From NCBI GenBank assembly GCA_950295325.1, contig OX485809.1, positions 28,458,001 through 28,522,000 of the forward strand: 64,000 nucleotides of DNA. Direction: 5' to 3'. Shown here piece by piece: positions 1 to 9,699 of the stretch. This stretch comes from Polytrichum commune. Taxonomy: Eukaryota; Streptophyta; Polytrichopsida; Polytrichales; Polytrichaceae. Each line of letters begins with the position of its first letter. Positions within the stretch are counted from its first letter, which is position 1. The position numbers and the translations under genes were made by a program. Under the pieces are notes generated by a model that was given only the letters and a program-made list of their open reading frames with translations, had not been told where the DNA came from and did not search any database.

Positions 1-2718
1 AACCTGAGGTCGATAAGCTCCACTGCGGATCCGGGCATACCGTAATGTATCACGATGTTGAGCAATATTTAAGTTCTCCATAGCCATAGGCATGCCCTTT
101 TGGAAGAACGTTGCTCGGTCATGAAGACATTGAGCCCAAACATCTGGATCATCCAAATTTACCACGGGAGCCAATTTCTCTCGCACCGAGCTAGGTAAAA
201 TTGGTTCCCGTCCATACAAGAGTTGGTAAGGACTATAGGATGCCAAAGATGCTTGCCTGCTGAAACGATAACCCATTGCTATCCATGGTAACATCAAGTC
301 CCAATCGCGATGGTTGCCATGAAGCAATCCATACTTCCGCAAACCGCGTTTAACCGTCTGAACAACTCGTTCAGCTAAGCCATCTGCCTCAGGGTGATCT
401 CTGGAAGTTGTCCGATGATCAATCAAAGCCTTGGTACACAAAGCCTCGAAAGATCCAAGGAATTCTCTCCCTTGATCCGTCAACACCTCTGCAGGTGCTC
501 CAAACTGTGCCAAAACTCGATCAAGAAATGTCATAGCCGCCAATTCTAAGGAATTTTGGGGAAGAGCTACGAGTTCAATCCACTTACTAAAATGCTCCAC
601 GATCACAAGCACATACTTGGAACCACGTGGAGTGATAGTAAGCGGTCCGGCAAAATCCAAAGACCAACGATATCCCAAGCCCATAATAGGTAAAGGCTGA
701 AGTTGAGGTGACAAAGTGTTAAAACTTGACCTGATCCGGTCACATACTTCACACCGAGAAACATAAGTGGCAACCTGTTGATACATACCAGTCCACCAAT
801 ATTGGTTGCGCAACATAGAGTGCGTCCTTCGCACTCCAAAATGTCCAAGCTCCTCGTGCACTTGCCGTACCAAAGAAGTTCTTTGATCTGGCCTTGGAAC
901 GATGCGTCTCGTTCCGTTCGGCCACACACGAAATAACAAGCTGTTTGCCCAACGAAACCTTGTTATCCGGTGACTAACTCTATCTCGCTCCATAGCAGAT
1001 AGTCCAAGAGGAAATATCCCGTGTTGAAGTTTGTGCAAGACCGCCTGGTCTTCCCACACATCACTAACAACGAGAGATTTATCAACCTCCTCATCTTGTT
1101 CTTCTACAAGGATTTCAGCAGCCAATCCCGACATCATTGTGAGATATGTGGCAGCATGCCAACCACGATCACAATTTCCATGCCACCTGGCTCCAGTTAA
1201 ATCCTCATCTGAAGGACTTGGATTGCGAGACATTCCGTCTGCATCAAAGTTGGCAATTCCTGCTCGGTGCACAACTTCAAAATCATATTCTTGAAGTAAC
1301 AATGCCCACCTAGCAAGTTTCCCGGTGAGCTTATCTGATTCCATAAGCCATTTTAAAGGCTGATGATCAGTCACCAAAGTAAACTTTTGCTCATACAAAT
1401 AAGGTCGAAAATGTGCAATGGCCCAAACGGCCGCCAAGGCCTCACCTTCATAAGAAGAATAATTAGATTCAACACTATTATTGTTTGTAGATGCATAAGC
1501 CACCACATATTCCTTTCCCTCTTCATCCTTCTGTGTCAATACCGCTCCCAATCCCACTGCACTCCAATCCGTGTGCAATTGAAAAGCTCTAGACACATCC
1601 GGGCGTCGAAGCACTGGCGCTGAACCGAGCCTCTGCTTCAATGTATCAAATGCCTGTTGTTGTTCCCGACTCCAAATCCATGGTTGGTCTTTCCCCGTGA
1701 GAATGGTAAGAGGTTTGGCAATCAAACTAAAGTTTTTGACAAACCTCCTATAATAATTTGCCAATCCTAGAAATGCACGAAGCCGTGGTACATCACTAGG
1801 TGCGGGAATTTTGTGCAAAGCATCCACCTTTGCCTGTTGCACACCAAGACCGCCAGGAACAATCATGTGGCCTAAATAGGGCAATTGATCATGGAAAAAC
1901 TTACATTTTCCATGATGTAAACGGAGTCCCCACCGTTGAAGTCGTTCAAATACCGCTTGCAAATGCCTCACATGATCCTGTGGACTGTTACTAAAGATGA
2001 TAACATCATCAATGTAACATCTAGCAAACGGCAAACCAGCCAATAATTGGTCCATCACCCGCTGAAATTCAGCTGGTGCATTCTTGAGACCAAATGGCAG
2101 AAATTTCCAATGATAAAGTTGATCCTTGCCATCTTTATCAATTCCCCAAAATGCGGTCTTCACCCGATCACCCAACAACAAAGGTAATTGATGATAACCA
2201 GACCTCAAATCCAGAGTGCTGAAGATTCTAGAAAATCCCAGTGCATCAAACAACTCCTCCGACATCGGCATTGGATATCGATCCGACTTGGTCTTGCGGT
2301 TGTCTGGACGATAATCACCACACATCCGTTTTTCCGTCCAGTTGCCAAAGATATCCTTCTTTGACGGCATAACCGTGGCACAAACGTACTCTCCATTGGA
2401 GAGTTCAATCAATTCCGCTGCTAATAACTCTTGACATCGAGTTTGAACACCCAACCTTTCAGAGGTACTAAGTCTGTACGGCCGTCTGAAAATAGGGTGG
2501 TCGTCCTCGAGTTGAATACGAACAGGTTTATCTTTATATCCTTCAAGATCATGAAGACTAAAGGCAAAACAATTACAGTAAGAGCGAATAAATGCCCGTA
2601 CCTTTCGTGCTTCGGCACCAGTAAGCTTTGGTCCCACTTCAATTGGCCAATCGTCAAACTCCGTGGTTTCCTTCTTCATAGAAGGATTGCCACTTGGTGC
2701 CAGCACAGCCTGTGATTG
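1..2718 (-). CDS. Ty3/gypsy Pol: reverse transcriptase, RNase H and integrase (open to window edge)
   Basis: This frame has no stop for 906 codons and leaves the window open, so it is easily missed by start-to-stop ORF finding. It begins after the TAG at 2721-2719. RT is marked by STLDLRSGYHQ (2220-2188), LPFGLKNAPAEFQRVMD and the catalytic YIDD (2016-2005). RNase H shows TDWS (Asp at 1569), SSYEGE (Glu at 1449) and VTDHQPL (Asp at 1368). Integrase has an HHCC finger (His 858 and 843, Cys 753 and 744) and a D,D35E triad: LDFAGPL (Asp 657), TDQGREF (Asp 477) and LAERVV (Glu 372). All catalytic residues are present. The protein copies element RNA into DNA and inserts it. It has no ATG of its own at the start, so it presumably depends on translation from upstream. 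Confidence 0.96.
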
Positions 2719-2721
2719 CTA
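2713..2721 (-). other. TAG stop in a readthrough-like context between methyltransferase and RT
   Basis: The codon ending the methyltransferase frame is TAG followed directly by CAATCA, matching the UAG-CAR-YYA context known for leaky termination in tobamoviruses. The frame before and after the stop is the same. It could be a programmed readthrough site that sets the Gag-to-Pol ratio or simply a mutated glutamine or other codon. Confidence 0.45.
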
Positions 2722-4126
2722 GTCCGTGGAGAGGGCAACACCTTTGCTCCCATCATCTGCACTTGAATCCAAATGCGTATCTTCTCCACTACAATCAGTT
2801 TGTGTAGCTAAAGAGCTACCTACATATGAAGTATCACCAAGAAATAGAAGTGGAAACATTTTATGGGCCTCCAACTTCCCAAACTCTTGGGCCAAAGCCG
2901 AAAAAACACGTTGGGCTCGAAGCTCTTCCGCAACATGAAGTTTCAAAGGAAATAATCCCTCGGTGTCATTGACCTCAATGTGATCCTTGGATTGCGGCTC
3001 CATTGCCCCCTGACCATTGTTCTCTGCCCTCAGAGTAAGCAATTGGTCATCCATACGTTGTTGAGCAGCAAGACAAATTCCAATTATCCACACAATGCTA
3101 TTAAGATCCATAGCTTGCCCCAATAGGAAACGTCTCTGATCTTCCTGAAGCCCGTGAGCAGCCGTGGTACCTATAAGAAAACCCATGGCGCGTTCCTGCT
3201 CATCTGCCGTAGGCTCCTCATAAGTTTGGGTTTTTGAATCCCAAACCATGCCAGGTCCACGAGATCGAAATGCAAAAGACTGTGGATATGTCACAAAAGT
3301 AGGTAGTGCACCTCTTGGAATGTCCACCTTATTAATTAATGCAAATGGCAAGGTGTCATCCTTGGTAACTGCCAAGGAAACACGATGATCATCTAAAATG
3401 TCATCCACCTTGCGATCCATAAGGCGGGGAATGCGGGCAATCGCCGCTGAAAGCACCCGAGATGATACCAAGTTGGTCCAAAACCAACGAGGCCGATGAG
3501 TAAAGGATCCCAAAGATGCAGCATCCAAAAATGTTGGAGTACCCAGAATTTGGTTAATGTACTCACCATCCTTCACCACTTTGTGCCGGGTATCACCCAA
3601 TAATGGTATATTTTCGAAAATGTACCCTGGCAGAGTTGATTGGTGGGTAAACCACCATTACGTCAATCACGTCAAAATCCGCAAACAAACTAGACCTAGG
3701 ATCATCCAATCCCTGGCCAGTTCCTGCCCGCGAATGGCCTTGACAAGGCCATCCTGCAATAATCAAATCCACATGGCCCAACCTTCTCAAATCCTCATCA
3801 CTAATCATAGTGACATCTTGAGGAAGTTGACCACAACATTCATGAATGGCAGAGGCTGACAATTGTGCGGGATATCTCAACAACAATTGTTGGATGTGGT
3901 GTCGGACGGCTCTGTTGGCTGCATACCCATTGTCCACATGAATATATCGCCAAACTGTAATTCCAGCTTCCAACACTGCCGCCAAACCTGTGCCAATGCC
4001 TCCAAAGATCTCCACAAGGACAATACCTTCAGGTGACGGTTGCCAACGAATGGGTTGAGCAAAAGAAAATGAGGATGAAGTTGGAGGTACTCTCCAAGCT
4101 CCAAATCCGCTACAATGTGTCGACAA
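2719..4126 (-). pseudogene. Cytosine-C5 DNA methyltransferase domain inside the retrotransposon polyprotein
   Basis: The domain would transfer a methyl group from S-adenosylmethionine to cytosine in DNA. Motifs appear in the family order and spacing. Motif I is VEIFGGIGTG near 4012-3986. Motif IV is AGWPCQGHSRAG, with the catalytic Cys codon at 3745. Motif VI is FENIP at 3618-3604 (ENI instead of ENV). Motif VIII is HRPRWFWTNL near 3498-3469. A target-recognition-like stretch follows, then ERAMGF near 3192 and LLGQAMDLNSIVW near 3123-3085 for motifs IX-X. The core is about 320 residues. It sits between protease and RT, with no sign of a separate gene or promoter. One frame change near 3640 separates motif IV from VI, and another near 4085 separates it from protease, so this copy is probably inactive as written. 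A tail of about 110 residues links motif X to the TAG at 2719. Confidence 0.9.
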
Positions 4127-5133
4127 TGGTCGGATAACTCCTTAGGAGTTCGCCATGGTGGAGGTGGATCCTTGAAATGTCGAGCAGGAATTTGAAAAGA
4201 TGGTAAAAATTGTTGTTCTGCCGCATTACAAGTGTAGTCCATTGTTTCCTCCAATAAAACTGGAGCACAAGGCAAATCTGCAACTGAACCGCTGCAACCA
4301 AACATTGCATCCGCAACCATAGTCATAGCAGTGGCTGCAAATGTGACGGGAATAAATACCTTCCTGCCATCTCCAGTGGACCATCCCGGTCTAATCCATG
4401 CCTCTTCCGTCCAATTATCCAAACCAAAGCCAAGTGGGTAAAGAGCTTGCTGACCAACAAGTATATCATAGTTGGTAGCATTAGTAACAACACACTTCAT
4501 TGACAAATAAGTGTAAGTAGGCCCTGCCCCCACATGAAAAATCAAACGTAGAGGTGCCTTGGTGTAACTTGTTGCACGTTCAGTGCCCCCTATTGAAGTC
4601 ACAATAGTGAATGGACAAGGATCCAAGCTTGCTGGCGTCAATCCAAGACTGTCAGCAAGTCCTTTGCCAATCATAACCGGTTGAGCACCGGAATCCATCA
4701 TAACTCTCAGTGGTGTACCACGGATAGTGGGCATATCCGTACGTGAAACGACAAACAAAGATTTGTCGTTCATCAGCCGTACAACTCCAGGTTGCAAATT
4801 ATGGCGTTCGCGAGCAGGCCTTGCAGAAATGTTTGCAAGATATGCCGCTCCCGAAGCTTAATTCGAAAATGACGTATCCACTGCTGAAATTGATGCTGGA
4901 GGAATATCAGCTTGCTTACCAAAAGCAATGATCGCCGCATCCGCAAGACTCGCTCGCAAATTAGCTAAGTCCTCCACCTCCTCAGCCACAGGTATGTCAA
5001 CCACAGCTTGGGATACTTGAAGGGATGGCAAATCCGCCTTACCTTCTAACATTCTCCCAGCTAAATGAAAAACTGCAGCAGGCTTGAAATCCGAAGCCAA
5101 CAACTCCGAACCCGAGAAAATTGGAGAATTTTA
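4080..5133 (-). pseudogene. Retrotransposon aspartic protease, with one internal stop
   Basis: The protease cuts the Gag-Pol precursor. In the frame shared with RT the sequence reads from about 5133 (IFSGSELLASDF) to a TAA at 4860-4858, then on through the catalytic block RVMMDSGAQPVMIGKGLAD near 4710-4655. DSG is the retropepsin active-site triad, and the hydrophobic flank plus a downstream ILVGQQALYPLGF segment (flap and C-terminal Gly region) fit the family. Gag to protease requires a backward shift of one base near 5115; I see no classic slippery heptamer, so this may be a mutation. The protease frame ends near 4085, where the methyltransferase takes over in another frame. The domain is confident; function is doubtful because of the TAA. 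Confidence 0.85.
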
Positions 5134-6809
5134 TATGCCAATGCCTGCGTAACATCCTTTGAGATGGAATCCCCATCTCTCAAAGGTACAGGGTTTTTAG
5201 CCCCAACAACAGTGGTGTCTACCAATCCAAATGAAAGAGGTAAACGTGCTTGACCAATTTGATCAGTTGGTCCGGCATGGCGAGGATGTAGCACCTCGTT
5301 GCTACCACCACTCGTGGAAGCCACCGCATCTGCCAATGTTTGTGAGCGAGTAGAAGCCGCCGCCACCACCTCTCCGGCTGCTCCAAACATATACATGTCC
5401 GAACCCGAGGTGTCACCACCCACATGCGGCTCAGAAATTTGAGCAAAAGATGTAGAAGATTTGAGCTTTTGCTCAAGCTCTGTCACCTTAGCCTCAAGAC
5501 TTTGCTCCCTTGGAGACTTTCCAGTGACATAACTGGCAGGCTGCATCTCAGGATGAAGTTGGAAACAATGATCCACATCGTGATTAGTGTCACCACAATG
5601 GCTACATTTCAATTGTCTCTTCTTATAATTGTCCCCTGCCCTTACTGGTTCCATCTTTTGTTTTAATTTTCCCAAAGGCTGAGTTTTCTTCTTCTTAGGA
5701 CAATTGGGATCATTCTTCGAATGACCAGCTTCTCCACAACCCCAACAATGCAAAATCTTTTGCTCCTTGACGGGTTGAGTCTCAGCTAAACTACTAGTAG
5801 CTGTGACAATTCTTCTTGGTTTTGGACTCTCTGTCATCCAAGATACCATATCCGTGGCATCATGTTGGCAAAGAGCCCGATCACATCTCTCAACCACGGC
5901 AAACGCTTGTGCAAGCGTAGCTCGGCCCTCATAGTCGAGGATAATCCGAGGTGATGCCAACTCAAGTAGTCGCTTGTCAATCTTAGACAAAAAGATTTTA
6001 ACAAACTGACTCTCAGCAAAAACACCTCCCGACTCCACAGCAAATCGCGCGAGTCGCGTATACATGGTCCGTGGAGTATCATCCTTCTCTCAGCGGAAAT
6101 CCTGGATGCGCTGCATCTGGTCTCGCCGAAACCCACCATACTCCACTTCCAAATGTGCGACAAATTCAGTAAGGGGGTTAAACGGAGGTGGTGGACCAAC
6201 AGCCGTCAATGTTGTCTGTGTAGCACGTGCCACCCGTGAAAGGGTTGCCGTGCTACTGCTAGCCACCATTGGCCCAAGTGCCAGTTCCATGTCCTTAGAC
6301 TCCGCCGGCGATTCCTCCTCCTTTAAGGTGGGTGGAGCTAAGGTAGCAACCGCCCCATCCTTAAGGGTTGAAATGAGCTCAACCCGAGCCTCCCAATACT
6401 GCTCCACCTCCCGAAGTTGTCGCTGATGACCCTCTGTCCAGCGTTCATAAGTTTGGAGTGCCTCATACTCCAAATGTTGGGGCAGAAGTTCAAAGGCATA
6501 CCAATCATTGAAATTGGAAGACCTTTGGCGTTTCTCCTTAATCCAGGTACGAAACCGGAGTTTCCAATCGGGCAAGGAAATGCCCCCAGCTCGACCTGAA
6601 AACCGATCACGCACTGAATTGTGGCGATCGTCCTCCATTTCGTCGAACGTGCCGACACTCCAAATCCGAAGCCTACTAGTAGTGTCCAACGCCGAAATAG
6701 GCTCAAAAGCCTCGTTGGTATCTACCTTTGGCTCAAGATTTGTGGTATGCACGTCCTCCAAGTAATCTGGTGATGGAGATCGATAATATCGGCTCCTAGT
6801 TTGCACCAT
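5061..6809 (-). pseudogene. Ty3/gypsy Gag with two CCHC zinc knuckles, interrupted by one stop
   Basis: Gag forms the virus-like particle and binds the element RNA. The frame opens at an ATG at 6809 (MVQTRSRYY) and runs to 6093, where an in-frame TGA at 6092-6090 interrupts it; the same frame then continues to 5061. The first part holds the capsid-like region. The second part holds a variant knuckle CWGCGEAGHSKNDPNC near 5750 and a canonical CX2CX4HX4C knuckle CSHCGDTNHDVDHC near 5600, both typical of nucleocapsid. The TGA follows Phe-Arg; a CGA to TGA change, expected where methylated CpG decays, would explain it, which is inference. Near 5115 the homologous reading leaves this frame and continues in the protease frame, so the last 20 or so residues of this frame are probably not real. 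Confidence 0.88.
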
Positions 6810-8516
6810 AAAATAATCACTTGAGTACCTGCAACTATCTACAAGGTAATGGCAACCTGCACCTGTTGCGGGCTATCTAAATGGCAATCCCTTGCCAAAT
6901 GCCAAGTGTTTATGCCCCCAGAATTCCAAAATTGTGCAAAGGTTTGAGATTGGTAATTAAAATGAAAAATCAGCGTTGAAAAGGCTCATTTCCAAGGTGA
7001 TTATGGACTCCAATCAACAAACTAAGTGCACCAATGGACTCCTAGGAAGATTTCACACAAATTAGGCTCAAATTTCACTCCGTTCGGAGTTAATTTGCTC
7101 CCAAAAACAAAAATCAGCGTTGAAATTAATAATTTCAGCAATGATTTTGAATTCCAATCAACAATCCAATTACACCATTGGATTCCTTGGCAAATTTCAC
7201 TCCAATCGGAGCTAGTATGCCCCCAAATTTGAACCTCAAAGTTGTGAGAGTCAAATGCCAAGTATGAAAGGGGAAAGTAAAAATGTGAAAATAAAAGTAA
7301 AAAATACTATAAAAAATTTAAAAAATTGAGGGGTGTTTTTTTTAAATAAAAAAATAAAAAAATAACAGAAAATAACAGAAAATAAAAACAAACAAACAAA
7401 CAAATTTTTTTAAAAAATAAAAAATAAAAAAACAAAGGTAAGCTTAGCTTACCTTAAGTAAGGCCGAAGCCAGTAAGGCTTGGCCGGCGTCCGCCCGCCG
7501 GTGGGGCCCGGCCGACACCCGCCCGCCCCCGGCCCGGGATTTGGCCGCCCCCGGGGTGCAGAATTGGAGCTCCAGGAGCTCCAAGAGTGTCCGTGGAGCT
7601 CCGGAGCTCAAAATAAAAAATTATAAAAAAATCGGATTTTAAGTTTGGTTTGTGTTTGTTTGTAAATTTAAAAAAAATTAAACTTTGCTTTTACAAATTG
7701 CAAGCAAGAATGATGTGACTTGAGAATCTTGAGACCAAATGGAATCTCAAGATTCAACCATCAACACTTGAAGAAAACACAAAGAGACAACAAAAGAAAA
7801 ATGGGAAGATTTCTCTCAAAATCTTCTTGAGGGTTGCAAGAAATGACAAACTAAGCTTTCAAACACTTGTATCACTCATTTGCTCTCAATACTGGGCCAT
7901 TCTAGCTCAGAAATACAACCAAAAAATGAAAAATTTGAGCCATTGTTGTCAAGTATGAGGGTTTCTCTCTCCAAGCTTAAGAAACTAAAATGTCTCCTTA
8001 CAAAGCTTAAGAAACTCTGAAATTCACACACAAGAGTCAAGCTATCTCTCACTCCACGAAGGGAGAATCCAAGAGTGCAAGTGGTGGAGAAAGAATGCAA
8101 AGGCTTTACTCATAATCTACTACACCATAACCATGAGAAAGCAACAACAAGCTCTCTCTCTCTCAAAACACACTCACAAGACTTGACTTGACAACAATGG
8201 CAAGTCAAGAGGCCTTCCTCTCCATACAACCCCAATCCTATGTGGAGTTCATCCATGGAGTGGATGAACAACTAACTAGGACTCCCAATGGAGTCCGTTA
8301 CTCATCCCAACACACATGGACTCCTAGTGGAGTCCATTTACTCCTAAATCGACGTGACTTAGCCCCCGATGTCACCTCACGGTGTTCATATGTACAATAC
8401 ACCATCTTCTCCTCCCTGAATCCTGATCATCATTCTTCAAGGGTTCAGCATAAGTTTAAGATACTTCTATTGGGACTTCACGCAACCTTGACATGAGATT
8501 CGTGAACCCAACAACA
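6810..8516 (-). repeat. Probable 5' LTR and untranslated leader of the Ty3/gypsy element
   Basis: This stretch lies upstream of the gag ATG and holds no credible ORF. On the minus strand it begins with TGTTGGGTTCACG at 8513, a plausible LTR start, and contains direct blocks of 'ggactcc(n)ggagtcc' near 8275-8335. From 7260 to 7440 it is almost pure A/T with oligo-A runs; 7480-7610 is an abrupt G/C block with GGAGCTCC palindromes. The LTR/leader border and the primer-binding site could not be fixed without the 3' LTR. Confidence 0.5.
6965..7222. repeat. Degenerate two-unit tandem duplication in the element leader
   Basis: Unit 1 (6965-7100) and unit 2 (7109-7222) share the same order of blocks: AAAAATCAGCGTTGAAA, then ACTCCAATCAACAA, then CACCAATGGACTCC or CACCATTGGATTCC, then AAATTTCACTCC, then a GCTCCC or GCCCCC end. 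Identity is roughly three quarters by eye. It lies just before gag and may be part of the packaging or promoter region. Confidence 0.65.
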
Positions 8517-9699
8517 TGAATGTGGCGGCACTGCAACAACATGCTCGCTTTTAGAAAGAGTTGTTAGCAAATGACCCTAAACCTGCGACCTTAGGAAAAA
8601 CCGGGATGAGCTTGCCCTGAGGCAATAGGGTCCCAGCCTTTTCACAGAAGTAAAGCTCCGTAAAGATGCCATTATTTTCTGCCATTATTTTAAGTCTGCT
8701 CGTCAGGCTCGGGAATATTAGGATATTGTCCCAGTTTTTTCTTGCGCCAACTCGGCTCGGCACTAATACAATGCCGAGGTTAGAACCCAGGTTGACTAGT
8801 ATTATTTTTAGTAGATAAAATCCATTTGATAAAGTCAGGTGGGGCTGGGCCTTTAGATGGAGTCCTAGCCCCAGTGTTTAACTGGCATGTATATGGGTGA
8901 AAAGACACCATGAGTTGCGGTTGCCGCAGACAGAGCCCTCTTCATCTTCTTCCCCCGCACCACACAGGTGAAAGATCTTATCGCTCCCCTTTCCCATTTC
9001 GAAGACACAACGCTATGTGAACAAGTGATGCAGGCGCCTTTTACCACACTTGGATAGTTCCATATCCACATATCCGAAGTCCTGTCGCCAGATCATCGAA
9101 CATAGTGCAAATAAAAAATTCATTATTCTCCTCGTCATTATCTGTTGCAAAAGAGAATCTTGTTACTACATTGACTTGTTGCAGGTCTTTGTATTTAAAA
9201 GTCCATAACCACACATTTGACCACATCCATCGAAAGAATTAGGTCTTCCACCTATGACCAAATGAACCATTGTGTTTTATTGTTGCCCACTCTGATTTTC
9301 TGGTGGCGTTGTGTGGAATTGGGCTCACATGGAACCATTTTTGTAAGGCATTGACAGTATGAGCAGCAGCAGCTTTTGTTAGGGAGCTCCAGTTGACAAG
9401 AGCTTCATTATTGTTTTAGGAAGCAGATGTGTGTAGTCTCTACATCCCGCGCACCTGAGGACAGTTGCTATTGGTGAATCGGGATTTGCATGACATTTCA
9501 GTCTCCTCATGGCAAAATTGCGTACATGACCTCTCGCTGGAGCCATTCCAACGCCAACCAGACGGCATCCTGACTATGCAAGGATTCATGGAGATAAGTA
9601 ACTCTGTCATGATAGTCAGTTTGATGAGACGAATTTAGGTTTATCTCTCTGTTCACGCACAAAGAAGACAAACCAGAAACAGAAACAAAAGGAGGCAAG
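8517..9699. other. Intergenic region between retrotransposon and enkurin gene; no gene seen
   Basis: Only short, unconvincing ORFs are present. G/C content rises relative to the surrounding repeats near 8870-9010. The last few hundred bases should hold the enkurin promoter and 5' untranslated region; I see no clear TATA box. Confidence 0.5.

Larger units (their letters stand above)
1..8516 (-). mobile_element. Ty3/gypsy LTR retrotransposon carrying a DNA methyltransferase domain (partial, runs off left edge)
   Basis: The minus strand reads, in order from high to low coordinates: long A/T-rich leader or LTR, gag with two zinc knuckles, aspartic protease, cytosine-C5 methyltransferase, RT, RNase H and integrase. 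RT before integrase is the Ty3/gypsy order. The 3' end and 3' LTR lie outside the window, so the LTRs cannot be compared. The proposed 5' end is a TGTTGGG-type start at 8513 (or TGTTGTTGGG at 8516); I could not find a convincing primer-binding site. Gag, protease and methyltransferase hold three in-frame stops (6090, 4858, 2719) and three frame changes (about 5115, 4085, 3640), whereas RT-integrase is open. This copy is probably not autonomous, though some lesions could be recoding sites. The element identity is secure; its left boundary is not. Confidence 0.93.

Noticed and set aside
2431..2715. 94-codon plus-strand ORF
   Set aside because: It is the antisense shadow of the retrotransposon Pol frame.
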